Made by a program: the position numbers and the translations under genes. A stretch of 64,000 nt of DNA from Hippasteria phrygiana (Eukaryota > Echinodermata > Asteroidea > Valvatida > Goniasteridae): positions 248,001 to 312,000 of the forward strand of contig JAZGUH010000484.1 of NCBI GenBank assembly GCA_037893225.1, in the 5' to 3' direction. Positions 1 through 12,400 of the stretch are shown here, in pieces. Positions within the stretch are counted from its first letter, which is position 1; each line of letters begins with the position of its first letter. The notes below the pieces were generated by a model that saw only the letters and a list, made by a program, of their open reading frames with translations, was not told the DNA's origin and did not search any database.

Positions 1-169
1 TAGATAAACTTTATACTTACGGGTACCTCTTGAAATACAAACAACAATTATTGAAGATTACATACCCATCCCTGACCAATACTTTTTCGGAAGAACGCAC
101 AATCAGTTCAACTGTTATTAGAGAGATCATGTAATCGGAAATTTTGTATTTGGTGTCTCTTGTGTCTCC

Positions 170-345
170 TGGAATTTTTTTTAGAAATTGTGCTGATGTT
201 TGTGTGTTTTGGTGCACACTGGTGCATGTAAAAGTCAATGACCCATGGCAAAATATTGGGGGGACACTGCCATAGCCGTCCCCTCCACAAACAAATATTG
301 GGGGGACGTGTCCCCCCGTCCCCCCGGGATCGCCGCCCATTGTTA
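170..345 (-). repeat. Dispersed repeat ending in GGGCGGCGATCC, G-rich
   Basis: Read on the minus strand this segment starts with GGGCGGCGATCC and a G-run, then carries two 'CCCCAATATT' blocks and a 'TTTTACATGCACCAGT' block. The same order occurs on the plus strand at about 9193-9420, so the two are inverted copies of one repeat. It touches the (TTA)n tail of the retrotransposon that follows. I do not recognise the family. Confidence 0.6.
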
Positions 346-641
346 TTATTATTATTATTATTATGGTTTATTACAAACACTGCTTATAGCAGCCCACAGG
401 CTGAATTACAAGGCAGTTAACAATAAAAATCGCATATAATGAACATTGCACAAGGTTAATAAAATCATACTTAACGAACAAATGCAAGACAAGAATTAAG
501 AAGGATAGAACTTAACATTAAACATTACACATATATACACATGAACATATGAAATTAAAATACAAATGACAAATATTATGGGATGAACGGGACTGAACTA
601 AGTGTGCCATTGAGCAGCCTGCTAAGATATATGGTACTGGA

Positions 642-1020
642 CTATTGTAAAAAACGAGATGTTTTACAAGTAGGAACATAAAGTGTTCGTTTTGACTGAA
701 GATTCATAGCATGGGAATTTTTAGATTTAACAAACCATTCATCGAATTTACCTGAATTGAAAGATTTCATTGCAAATTTGTTACAAAGGGATGTCCTACG
801 TGTGTCCAAGGGTTCCAGACCAAGAGTAGTTAATGCCAATTCACATTGTATATTTCTGACCTAATATAATACGGCACACTCTTCTTTGGATGGATTCTAA
901 TTGATTAGAAAGAGTAGTGGTAATACCCGAGTGCCATAATGGGGCAGCATATTCTACTATAGGCCTTACATATTATCCCTTATACACAGTCACCAGTTCG
1001 CTGTTAGTTAACCCTGTTTC
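642..1020 (-). pseudogene. LINE ORF2 C-terminal fragment
   Basis: The minus strand reads, with one internal stop, 'YVRPIVEYAAPLWHSG' followed by 'QLESIQRRVCRIILG' and then 'LGLEPLDTRRTSLCNKFAMK'. These are the standard C-terminal motifs of CR1-like ORF2 proteins downstream of the RT domain. It continues the RT fragment at 2041 and is separated from it only by the inserted element at 1027-1974. A stop after 'TVYKG' and another near 840 show decay. Confidence 0.75.
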
Positions 1021-1026
1021 TTTAAA

Positions 1027-1974
1027 GGAAACATGATTTAGGATTTATATTGCATTATTCCTGCTTAAAACAATAAAGTATTATCTTGACAATGATATTT
1101 TGTGTCCAGAGACAATTATTTCAAAAATTAAATATGAGAAAACAATTTTTGAAAATGTTTGTCCAAGCTACTCCGCCCCCTGAGTGGGACCCTCATTAAC
1201 ATAAGTGTGTGACGTAGATCGAGGCACATTACCCATTCATCACGGGTATGCATTGTGTGTACATTGTACGGCGAAAATTCTTCGTCCAAAATCTAAGCAA
1301 AATATAGTGTTTTTTTCGGCCATGCCTACAAGGTGTGTGGCTGCTGGGTGCAGCAAAACAACGACGGATGGAGTAAGCCTTCATTTATTTCCAACTGAAG
1401 CGAAATATCGGAGAATTTGAACGGCGAAAGTGAAGGTGACAAGAGCAAAGTGGCTTGGCCCCAGCAGCTTTTCAGCGTTATGTAGCGACCACTTTGAGCC
1501 GTCGTGTTTCGATACTGGTATTTTCAAATCCTTTGTGATGACCATTAAAAATATGCTCAAGTCCACTGCATCCCAACAAAGTTCCCAGATGCGAGTAAGA
1601 TAAAGGCGAAAGCAGTTAAACGGCCCATTTCCCGAGGAGCCTTCGCTAAAAGGGAGAAAATCAGGGTAAGTTCGATGTTAGTTGTTGTTGCAACTTACGA
1701 AATTGCACGTGTAGACCTAGTGTGTGTATACGGGCCGGGTCCAGACTATCGAGTCGATCCATGAATTTCGGTGCCTCGGTCTACGTCACGAACAGCGCCC
1801 TCAATTTGAGTCTCAACAAATTTCAAAAAGGGGGGGGGGTCAATTTTTGAGCGGCAAATAATCACACTAAAACTTCACTTGAACCAGTTTGGCTTTTAAT
1901 TCACATTTAATACATATAAATGAATTTATTTATGAAATAAAATGTGATCCGGTCAATTTGAGAAGCATGTTTCC
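1027..1974. mobile_element. DNA transposon-like insert in the LINE, carries a THAP exon
   Basis: The insert has 9-bp terminal inverted repeats, GGAAACATG at 1027 and CATGTTTCC ending at 1974. It is flanked by direct repeats TTTAAA (1021-1026) and TTTAAG (1975-1980), the likely target-site duplication. Removing the insert and one duplication restores the LINE reading frame, which fixes both ends precisely. It contains a broken THAP-domain exon with a preserved splice donor. THAP is the DNA-binding domain of P-element transposases, so a P-like origin is plausible, but the target duplication is 5-6 bp rather than the 8 bp usual for P elements. Confidence 0.65.
1322..1665 (+). pseudogene. THAP-type zinc-finger exon, broken
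   Basis: Starting at ATG 1322 the reading 'MPTRCVAAGCSK' gives the first two cysteines of a C2CH THAP zinc finger, followed by 'SLHLFPTEAKYRRI', then 'TAKVKVTRAKW' and 'LCSDHFEPSCFD', which supplies the last Cys and His. The Trp expected after 'RRI' is a TGA stop. Later a one-base frameshift separates 'LKSTA' from 'IPTKFPDASKIKAKAVKRP', the usual end of a THAP domain. The exon ends at a good donor, TCAGG|GTAAGT at 1665/1666. Two disabling changes make it a pseudogene. In the family the domain binds DNA. Confidence 0.75.
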
Positions 1975-2040
1975 TTTAAGTTTTCTTAGCATAAACAATT
2001 TCTTGTTTGCCTTTTTAACAGTCTCAACAACATGGCTATC

Positions 2041-3049
2041 TCATTTTAAATTATTTTGCAAAATAACACCCAACAACTTAACACTGTGTACTTGTTGAAG
2101 TTGAACATTAGATATCAAATATTGCAAAATTGGAGGATCTCTTCTGCCAAAGTACACCTGCATGGTGCTACATTTAGCAGGGTTTAGAAGAATTTTGTTC
2201 TCCAACGCCCAATCATTTAGGTTATTTAAATCTGCCTGAATCCTACAAACTCCATTAATGTGTCTATTTTCACTAATAAGAGTAAGATCATCTACATACT
2301 TCCAGCATTTATTCTGAGTTGCATCAACAGCGTTATTAATGTATGCAAGGAAGATAACAGGTCCTAGTTTAGTACCTTGGGGCACACCTCCTGAGAGAGT
2401 ATGCCAATCAGACAATGTTTGTTTATACCTGACCCTTTGTTGACGGCCACTTAAAAAACTAACAATCGATTGCAAAATAGCAGGTGACACACCTAACTCC
2501 AGAAGCTTATTGATAGCAATTTCATGATTCACGATGTCAAAGGCTTTCGTAAAGTCTGTATTAAATCACAAGAGTACCAACATTATTTGAATTACAAGAG
2601 CCAGAAACTAGATTATGATAAACATCAATTAGGCAGTGGGTAGTAGATATTCCTTTCTGGTTACCATATTATTGTCTTTTATCGACATTAAATTGAATTG
2701 AGTTCATGACCCATTTACAAATAAAACCTTCAGCAAGTTTTGCTAACAATGATGTCAATGAAATGGGCCTAAGTTTATGCAAAACAGGTGGGTGTTGCTT
2801 AGGTATTGGAACAATGTTGGCTTGTTTCCATTGAACAGGAACTCTGCTTTGAGCAAAGGAAGAATTTATAATTTTAGTGATCGGTATACTAAGCTCATAA
2901 GCAAATTCTTTAAGCAGTCTGGCTGGCAAATTATCAGGTCCTCCAGATTTATTAACAGAGATTTTGTTTAATTCATTAAACACTTCCCATTGATAGACCT
3001 GGGGAGGTGGCTCATGTGATGGCAAGTAATTAGCTGGTAAATTAGCCAA
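2041..3049 (-). pseudogene. LINE reverse transcriptase, broken
   Basis: Upstream part (3049-2669): fingers region with 'SGGPDNLPARLLK' and 'LRPISLTSLLAKLAEG'. Downstream part (2532-2041): 'GVPQGTKLGPVIFLAYIN' and the catalytic box 'YVDD' (about 2287-2298), then 'LLNPAKCSTMQV'. Between them the minus strand still reads 'YGNQKGISTTHCLIDV' and 'DFTKAFDIVNHE', but a stop after 'VDKRQ', another near 2573 and a frame change break the protein. In an active element this enzyme copies the RNA at the nicked target site. Confidence 0.85.
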
Positions 3050-3165
3050 GTCAAGGAGCTCATGTACTTGTGAGAAACTAGCCAGATGATCATTTATGAC
3101 ATTAGCAATGGATTCATGGTCAGACGGATCAGTGTCAGAAATATGAACGGTAAGATCACATTTCT

Positions 3166-4170
3166 TTATATTTGCCAGGCTACGAACCTCTTTATGCCAC
3201 CTTCCTGAGTCCAGTTTTTGTAATTTACGGATCCTGCCAGCATAAAAGAATGTTTGGCTGCCTTAATGGCTCTTATAACTCTGTTACGAATACAATGGAA
3301 TTGATGCCTGTTACCATCAGCAAATATCTTTTGCCTCTGGTTAATTAAATACTTGATGTGATTAGTCATCCAGGGTTTGTCAGTATTGTGACTTCTAATA
3401 ACCTTGACAGGAAAGTGATTTGCAACAGCACAATCCAGCGTACTATAAAAGGCATCACATTTAATTTGGCAACTAGTTGTATCTATAATTTCATCCCAAG
3501 TCTTCGCTTGTATCCATCTACCAAAAGATCTAATACAGGAATCTCGTAATGGTCTGATAACTTTAGTAATCACTTCATTCGTAATGGGTAGACACTTAGG
3601 AGCCCAAGTAATGCAATTATGGTCGCTTCTACCGACAGGTGCTGATACACTAGGACACTGATATTGATCCGCAAAGTTAGTAACAATAAGATCAAGTATT
3701 GCGTCCTGCCTAGTCGGTTTGTTTACTACCTGAACGAGACAATTACCATTACAAACTGGTCCAATGTCAAATTTGTTAAAATCTCCAAGCAGTACTATTC
3801 CAATACTTGGTTTATGGGTCAAAAGGTAGTCCAGTGAACTGATGATGTGGTGCCGTAGTAGATCTTCATGTGGAGAGTCTGGCGGATTGTACACTGCAAA
3901 CACTACAATAGAAGGAGTGGATCTTGGAAATTTTGGATAATTAAGCATTATCCATTGCCCTTCAATTTCGGCCGGAACCTCGATATCATCTAACAATGAG
4001 GCTTTGGTGTGATCTTTGACATATACTAAAACACCGCCACCATTCCTATTAAGTCTGCACTTGTTGAAGACGTCGTAACCTTCAATAGAAAATTGCTCAG
4101 GTGCAGTATTTGGAGTGATCCATGTTTCAGTTATCACAGCCACATCTGTTTGATCATTGGTGAGATTCAA
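3166..4170 (-). pseudogene. LINE apurinic-like endonuclease, broken at its N-terminus
   Basis: This 334-aa reading contains the hallmarks of the AP-like endonuclease of non-LTR elements: 'VITETWI', 'GGVLVYVKD', 'VLLGDFN' and the C-terminal 'GRSDHN' (about 3616-3627). The preceding residues 'NTCSILNKL' lie in another frame (4154-4438), so a frameshift sits at about 4160. After the endonuclease the linker 'KPWMTNHIKYLINQRQK' leads to the RT domain, but that junction is also broken. The frame looks open only because the begin codon is a non-ATG. Confidence 0.8.
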
Positions 4171-4439
4171 TTAGTTTATTTAATATAGAACAAGTATTCG
4201 TCAGAAAGAAACGTGGCAGGGTGGCTGCATGGTTTGGAGAGCCTGTAGGTTGCAGACATTGCCTGTGTATTTTCTTAAGAACTGGAGGCAAGCAAGACGG
4301 TTGAGGTCTCAGTATTGTTTTGAGATGTAGACGTACGTAATGTGACACGAACTGGTATGTTGGCATGTTGGTAGTGAGCAGATTCGCTAGTGTGGTCACC
4401 CGATGATGTGTCCGTGAAATTAATGTTAAAACAACCATA

Positions 4440-7400
4440 CCCCTTTAGACAAGCTTAGGTAAACTCTTACGTGCCAAACCATAAACACGAGTTATGCAAA
4501 ATTTAAGGGCACTGCCCTTGAAAAAATCAATCAATCGCCTTTGCAAAATTTTACCGCGAAGGAGCGCAAAAAGTCAAAGATTCAAGAGTTTGGCGCCAAC
4601 CACACTTTTCAGGGTGTCAGATTGAAATAAAAAATGGAAAACACTTATACCGACCGAGGGCGGGAAACACACTTCGTCCTTCTGATACAAGAAGGCGCGC
4701 TTTTAATAAATCCATCAGGCCACTTTGCTGCAAAAATGATGACGAAGTGCCCCTTTACCGTCATGTGGAAGATTATACTGTTTTCGTTGAGATGTTGGAT
4801 CAATATTTTACAGTGGTAAGAGCACCAACGCTGCAACGTTGCTCTTAAATGCGTATAGTAGAGAGCAGTAAAAGGCAACATACTTCGGCGTATGTTTGTG
4901 AATTGCTCACGGGCGTAATTGATGATAAACGCGTGCCTGGCTGTCCAGCTTGGTCTAGCCACGTGGATACCGCTATGAACTAGGCAGAACGTGTCTTGGC
5001 AAGAACTTCTCCCTAAATGATGTCCTTAATTAAGAGAGATCAAATTAGCCAACGCCTGCTTGATCCTCCACAAATCTGGCCCTTTCAACAAGAATTTGCA
5101 TATTTATGAGAAGTTCCTTGGCAGTAGAGGTTCAAAGTCGGTCTAATACCTCGTTCGTCTACATTACAAAAAGCAGCGGCGTACATGCTGGGTCCCCCCC
5201 CCCCCCCCACCCCACCCCCACCCCACTCCACCCCACCCCATCCAACATTTTCCCCAAACATCATGAAAGTCGAAAAACCATGTTTTAGTTACCAACCACT
5301 ATTTCCGAATGTACATTTATCCTTTCATTAAACTGACGTACTGACACTCATACGTACAGGGTATACCCCGGTTTCACTATCAGTTTGTCCAGCTTTAATA
5401 CCACGTGTCTAAAACTAACATTGAAAACAATCCTTTAGAAAAAAAATATCATATGATGATTATTGTATGATTATATAATTCATACTTAAGAAAAAACACC
5501 GAAGCACCTAAACCCACGGTTAATGCGGTAGTTTCAGTTTTTCCATAGCTCGGAGAAATGAAAGGAGATCTCCCGCGAACTAGTCTGAATTATCGATCTG
5601 AGAAAGTAGATTTCTACGCCGATTTTCCTGCCGAGTTTAATGCCCTTGGCCATGCTTTGACTTTATATTGTCAAGTAGTAATGATTAGAAACTTAGATTT
5701 TAATTTTCTGCGCCAAAGACCGCTCAATCGTCGAGTATGCGAAACTTCAATTAGGGCCTACTACAATTTGAAGCATGGTTTAATGCGGTTTACCCGGAGG
5801 AACATCTTGAAATGGAATATTAACCGAGTGTCACGTCAGGCCGTCTTACGGTGAACCGTGAATTAGGTTGCCCTGTGGGCCTATACTGAAAATCATAAAA
5901 TGGCTTCTTTGAATTTAGAAGAACTGCTTAAAATGATCTTTAAAAATACAAATACGTATTTATTAAAAAAATACAATGCAACTTTGATTAGAAAAAGATT
6001 GAACAACGAACTTAATTAGTAATTTGTCTTTAAGAAAGAACTAGCTTTAATTTGAAACGTTAGGTCAGCCTTCAAATCTTATTTGTATATTTCAGTTCAA
6101 TCCAGTCCGTTAGCAGTTTTAATCATTTGCAAGTTTAATTTTAACCAAAATGGTTTTCTGATCTTTGTGAGTAAAATGGCAGAATTGTAAAAGCCTTTTT
6201 TCGGAAACAGTCAACATTCTAAGTGAATTTTTTTTATCAAACTTGCTTCGCGATTATCTATTTTAGGCAAAAATAACTAAAAGAAGATCAAATCTACATC
6301 CCCCGCCCCCGCTTTGCTGCAAGGGTATATGCCGACAAAGGCTTCACAATTTCTAGCACTTCGTTGTCTTATTTCAGTAAATAGCTTGGGCTGTTATATG
6401 GGAACCCAACCGAGAATCCGTACCAAAAGGGAAATATATCAAAATAACGAGCTTCTTGTATGATTAATGTCCGTGAGCCATCGGCCAAATTATACCCTAT
6501 AATGTTACGACGTCACTCTGTAAAGCTCGTGTGTGACGCCATACATCAGCTTTCGTTTTCGCAATGTCGATGTTGGCCATTTGACTATACTTGCAAATGT
6601 TTAAAACCATTCATTTACTGTTTGCATCCGACTAGTCAGGTTTCAGAGCCTGTCGAGTGAAAAATGTTTTATTCATTTCTAACATCCAACGTTCATGAAA
6701 ATTAATGTAGTCACAAGGTACACATACAGTAAAAGGGAGTCTACGTTTGCTTTTGCTGTAATTTAAAAAAAATGAATAAATTTGGGGTTGGTATTTTATA
6801 GCAAATAATGTAAAACTGGCTTGTTGAAAGTTTTAGACTTCAGCGAATTATCAGGTCGGAGAACTAGACTATTTATGGTCGGCCTTCGCTGAAATCGATA
6901 CAAAAAATGCACTTTTCTTGAAAATGACAGGATGCTTGAGACTATTCTTTACTTGCAGTCAAGTAAGGTATTCTATAATAATTCAGTAGATGTTTGCAAA
7001 TGTTGTATATTACCTTTAATATTAGAACGACAAGTCGCTTTTATTGTGCTAGGCGTATGGCCGTGGCATATGGCTTGACTAATCACTGTTCCTTTGATGA
7101 ATTTGTTATCGAGCCTTCACGTGTACATCAGTTATGTTCCTAGGCTTATTTTAAACACACGTTCGGCCTTGCCAAGGAATAATAATGCAGGGAATCACTG
7201 ACATAAGATTTGACCATATCTATATAAATTACAGAATTTATTTTCCATGGAAGGAGCAGGCAAATTGCATGGACTCTGTCTACGTAATTGGGCATTTTTT
7301 ATATCAGATTTTGGGTAACAGATCAGTGTTTTTCTCATGGAGCAGCAGGTGCTAAGCATAAACAAATTGCTTATGTCTTGCTTAGTAAAAAGGCTACCAG

Positions 7401-8730
7401 CCATCAGTAAATGGCAGCCTAATGACAATCACAGGCAGCATACATCACATGAAAATGTGGTTGGTAATCCTGTTTTTATCAAGGGAAAAAATTCATGCTG
7501 AGTAAATTTTGGAGCTCCGTAGCATTGACCCCTGGTTAAAATGTTCTGCCATATTTGCTGTTATGTTCGCGACCCTTGTTTCCACAGATGGATTTTCGCC
7601 TGCTACAGCAACTGCCTTTAAACAAAAGTTACCGGTAATTAATCAAATTAGCGCACGGTCAACTTGCAAATGCTCCACGTACAATGTATTTCACATCAAA
7701 GTCTGGAAAAGTCACGTTTTGGGAGAGTATAGGCCTAGGCATACGGGGCGCCATAATTAATCCTAAGCAGTGGGAAAAGTGTATGAAAATCACCCACTGC
7801 TATTGACCAAAAGCCAGTAAATAATGTGACATGCTGCGCGTGTTCATAATATATCAGAATGATATTTCTGCATGGAAGTTCCGTGATTGTTATTTGTATT
7901 AGCCTATATATTGACACACTCCGCCTGGCGCTACGTGTCTAGTCTTGCACTAGCACTAGGCATCCTATGATGTCGATTTGCTTGCTGCCCGCATAGACGA
8001 CATTTTGACAAATGGCACCAGTGGGCTGGAGGGGACTTGATAAAAATAGCTCTCAAAAGTCACTTTTTTGGTATTTCATGGCAGAAATAATTTGCTGTTT
8101 GATTTTGCAATACGCAATCTGCATAAAAATAAAAAATGACGCAGACTTCTCTCACCACTGAACTTCCTCTTTAAAAAGATGTAAGACAGTAGCTAGTCTG
8201 TATTTTGCAAAATATTTTCAGCACGAGCCTCAGGCAGTGCACCTCGAGGGAAATCTTTTGTGGGAAAGAATTTTTATTTCAAAATAATTCTTCGCAGTTG
8301 TTGGTCATCTTCACCACAGTCTGTTTGAAGATGGCACTGGCCTGGGTTCACAGGTCCTAATTAAGTATAGCCCTGTGTATTGATGACGTCATGTCAGTGC
8401 TTACCGCGTGACATTGGAGTTTTGATGTGGGGGTCATCGCTCGACGCTCGCTATACTTTTACGTGCAGAATGCCGACGTACTGGTACGATCAGTTTTTGA
8501 CAAAAAACAGTCAAATGTACAGTTGTATCCCTATCTGTCGTGGAAGATAACACCGTCATAAACTATTAAAGATGATTACTGTGCAGGGGATTCTCCTGAG
8601 ACGTAAGGTCGAAAAATGAGCGTGGAAAATGCTAGTGTAAAAAATCGTATACGAGCCGAGGCGGTTACCCCTTCGGTAAACTGTACGAAACGTCATCAAT
8701 ACATAGGGTTATGAGTAGAAGCTATGAAAT
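4440..8730. other. Intergenic, no gene seen
   Basis: I find no credible coding exon here. There is a C-rich tract at about 5193-5245 (runs of C and CCCCA units). A segment at about 6785-6985 with 'GGTATTTTATAG', an imperfect inverted pair around 'TTCAGCGAA' and 'TTTTCTTGAAAATGACAG' resembles the element at 15.95-16.28 kb and is probably an older copy of it. The remainder is AT-rich unique-looking sequence. Confidence 0.5.
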
Positions 8731-8734
8731 GTAG

Positions 8735-9125
8735 CCGATAGAGTGGCTGGCTGGCTGGGATGGTTGGCCCCCATTAGCCGGTTCGGTGGCCCTTGGTTCA
8801 GATTCGCTGGTTCCCCGCCTGGTATATTTATTGGTTATGGCTTGTTTACTGCTTGGCTGGCTCCCGACTGTATGGCTTTCACATTGGCTTGTTAGAGAGG
8901 CACTCGTAGCATCACAGGCGTTAATTAATTAGTATATAGAAACTGTGATGTGGCCGGTAGACTGGCTGGCTGGCTGGCTCCCTGGCTGGCTCCCTGAATG
9001 AATGGATGGTTGGCCCCATTATTGTTGATCGGTTTGTTGGCACATGGTTCAGAGTCACTGGCTCCCTGCCTGGCTTACCGGTATTTATTGGTTATGGCTT
9101 GTTGATTGGCTGGCTCCTCCATTCG
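8735..9125. repeat. Duplicated block rich in (GGCT)n
   Basis: Two blocks, about 8735-8890 and 8950-9120, each run through 'GGCTGGCTGGCT', 'GGATGGTTGGCCCC', 'TGGTTCAGA', 'TGGCTCCCTGCCTGG' and 'ATTTATTGGTTATGGCTTG'. This is a diverged tandem duplication of roughly 200 bp around a degenerate GGCT microsatellite. No coding function is evident. Confidence 0.6.
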
Positions 9126-9192
9126 TTGACTTTTGTTATAGAGCTAGTATGTAGGCCCGCGGCACGGCCGAGATGACCAACATAGTCAGCCA

Positions 9193-9420
9193 CATGGGCG
9201 GCGATCCTGGGGGAACGAGGGACACGTCACCCCAATATTTTTGAGGGGAGGGGAAGGCTATGACAGTGTCCCCCACAATAATGTTTCCCTTGTCACATAC
9301 ATTTCATGGTTATTGGCTTTTACATGCACCAGTAGGCTGTGCACCAGAATACATAAAGATCAGCACACATTTTCACACATTTTCATTTTTTTGCCCAGGA
9401 TACACAAGAAACAACGAGTT
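9193..9420 (+). repeat. Second copy of the GGGCGGCGATCC repeat
   Basis: This plus-strand copy matches the repeat at 170-345 (minus): GGGCGGCGATCC, G-run, 'CCCCAATATT', 'GGCTATG', then 'GGCTTTTACATGCACCAGT' and a stretch with 'CAGCACACAT'. A long poly-C run follows at about 9457-9479. Confidence 0.6.
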
Positions 9421-9479
9421 CAAAACGGTCAACCAATTGTTGTTGGTTGTGTGCTCCCCCCCCCCCCCCCCCCCCCCCC

Positions 9480-12400
9480 GCCAAAATCTCGTTACCATTG
9501 CTAACAGCGGAACGTAATTTCTACCTCACAGGTCCATGTAATCGTGTTTACATAAGGCAAGATCGGAACAGTATATACACATAACAATAAGTCAATATCA
9601 GAATAAATTTTATACTATGGCCTAATATAGCCAGAATGACCTCGGTGTCTTTATACACCACGATATTTGCAATTATTGACAATCGATCGTCCGTAGATGA
9701 GCTCTCAGTGGAGTCGTCTCCTAGACATGAGGGATCAGGCTCCAAATTGACAATATTAAAGAAGTACTTCAACGGATAAAATTTAACCTAGGTTGGAGGA
9801 TAACGAGCAATTTCCTGTAAAACGTCTTTGAGCGCTGACGCCGAAGGATCAAGCGAACTTTGTTCCCAACCACAGACCTAGGTCAATTAAATATAATTGC
9901 ACTAAATTATCTCCGCTATTTACTCAACCTTGTTCTGCACCTTGGCGCACAATCTTCATTATCATTTTAATTGTAATGATCTTGTCCTTTTTAGACAGTT
10001 GCATTTGGCCCCAGTTGTAATTTGTTGCTCGATAAATTCAGTGACAATTCGTTCTTTGGTGTACCTATGATGAAATCATCGTGCTATACTGATGGGTCAG
10101 TGTCTGCTTTGTTAAGGCCTTCACACGAGACCATGGGCGTCGCGAGGGGGGGGGGGGGGAAGGGGGCACTTCCGCCCTCCGAAAATTCCTTTAAAAAATA
10201 GAAACAAAAAAATTATAATAGAAGAGGAGCACAAAATACTTTTTTTCTGACAGTATATTGACATTCCGCAGAAATTGCCTGAAAGTGATTAAATTGCTTC
10301 GTTTGACATGAATGAGCCTTACTGTTTTTTTACAAGAAATAATAATAGACCAAGTAAACACAATTTTGCAAAGCACCAAGGTGAAAGACGGCATCTTGTA
10401 TCAAGCTCAGGAAAACTGTAATTCTCCGTAATAGTTTATTATTTGATATTGTCTAAATATTGATTCATAGTAGCCTAATGTTTGACTTTCAAAAGTGCAT
10501 CTGAAATCCAACATAGAGCTTATAATTATACCTGATGAAATGGCGATATAATAAATGTTGTCAGTTAAATAATAAACAGATTCATAACTACCGCCCTTAG
10601 TTTGGTTAAAACGTAACTAATTATTTCTCCTCTCAATCCGATGAAGGATGGCTGACCAACCCATTTTAAATAACAAGTTTCGTTAACTTTTCTCTTCCTT
10701 ACACGATTCGCTCTATCATTGTCCATGACAAATATAAGTATACCGACCCAGTTGAATAGTCTTATACGGGGCAACCACTCCAGATTTACTGTCATGATCG
10801 ATCGCCACACTATTGCCACAAGGAAAGGATAACCGAATTCAAGAAAAGGGCGCCAAACCTATAGACGCTTAATGTCATTCGCGTTTCTTAATGTAATTGA
10901 GCCGCACTTAGGCCGAAGATTGTAAGACGCATGTGTGGTTATTGTCGTCAGAACACCACACACATCACACCACATATTTAGCAGCAGTGGGCGTAGCTAA
11001 GGACCAATTTCCATGAGGGGAAATCGGGATGCAGCACATTTTCTACGGTGGGATGGCTTTTGATAATGCAACAGGTTTTACTTTTTAATGCGAAACCGCA
11101 ATCTCAATTTGGGGGGGGGGGGGGGGGGGGGGGGACATAGGTCTTTCTTGGGAAGGGGGTGTGGTGCCCTAATGCACCCCCATATGCCACTGTTCAGAAG
11201 GAAAGTCATAAGCTGAATGAGTTCATAAAGTTTTTGCGCGTCAGACTTTTATTAATTATGAGCTGCCTTAAAGCATCAACTCCTTGAAGTCCTATGGTGT
11301 GAACAATCGTATTGAAATTGGGAGATTCAGGAGGGTTAAAATAATAGATATTGGCATTAGCCGACTCAACTTTACAGATTCAAAATTTCCAATTCATCTT
11401 TGTTTTGAATTGTTTTTCATCATTTCCTTTATGTCTTCAAAATGATCTTCTTTCATTATAAATTCTACTTTCTAACAAAGCACACAATCTTCAAACCATG
11501 ACGTGGTAGCAATTCAGCCCAGACCTTTTGGTGATATTGTTTCTTAATTTGTGATGAAGTGAAAATAACTGTAGGCCTACGCCAATAGTTTTACGACATT
11601 CAGGTTTTCATGCCACGGTTTAGGGTTTCGTGTATTCTGTGTTTGAATATTTCTTTACCATTGTTGGTCATCTATTTTAGAACCAGGCACAGAGTCTAGA
11701 GTTGACAACAGACCTTAAACATAAACTGAGTTGTAGATTGCCCCATTTGTCATTTCCCGACCTACTTACAGATCTCGAAATAGCGCCAAACTAGCTACCT
11801 AGCAACCAATATAATGAGCACCTCGACCACACTGGCACTCCAGAAAAGGTTAAAGTTTCTCCGGAACATTGAGAAAGGACTAAGGCGATACGATCTCGGC
11901 AAGTGATGCTGAAGTTTTTAAGTCACGATTCATCATCATAAAGAGCACGCCGTGGCTTCGTTGGTGAGTGCGAATAAAGTGCGCAGTTGGCAGAAATATT
12001 GGAGTATATACATGTTTTATAACTCGAGCGGACGCAGACGCAAAAGCTTTCCCGTCAATATGAGCTCGTTCTCAGTCAACTCCCTCGAATTCACCCGCTG
12101 CGCATGGAAGGCTCTCGTGAGTAATTTGCATACAAATTGGGCCCATCCCGCTATCTCTCCCGCCCTTTCTCTTCCTCATGATGGCCATAACACGGAAGTC
12201 ACGTTGTCAGCCGGATGTAGCTACCGAGCCTCAATATATTTTCTATAGATACACGAAACAGGATCAGTCTGTCGGCAAAAATTGCCCCGATTCCATCTAC
12301 ATGTACCGGTAGGCCTCACTTCTCGTAAATCATTTCCAGAAATCGCTTAGAAAAAAAATTTATCAAAAGATTGACAAAATACGCGGTTATCATTTTTTGT

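Larger units (their letters stand above)
345..4438 (-). mobile_element. Decayed APE-type non-LTR retrotransposon (LINE), interrupted
   Basis: The 3' end is a (TTA)n stretch at about 345-363 next to 'aataaacc', the simple-repeat tail of a non-LTR element. Going up the minus strand there follow the C-terminal end of ORF2 (642-1020), reverse transcriptase (2041-3049) and an AP-like endonuclease (3166-4170). A separate 948-bp element interrupts it at 1027-1974; taking that out restores continuous coding across the joint (reading ...RKLK then ETGLTN...). Without the insert the copy is about 3.15 kb, so it is truncated at the 5' end. Several stops and frameshifts make it inactive. The domain order fits the CR1/L2/Jockey group; I cannot assign the clade without a tree. 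Confidence 0.85.

Noticed and set aside
5558..5854. 98-codon frame on the plus strand
   Set aside because: No domain, no splice sites or neighbours supporting it; ordinary chance length.
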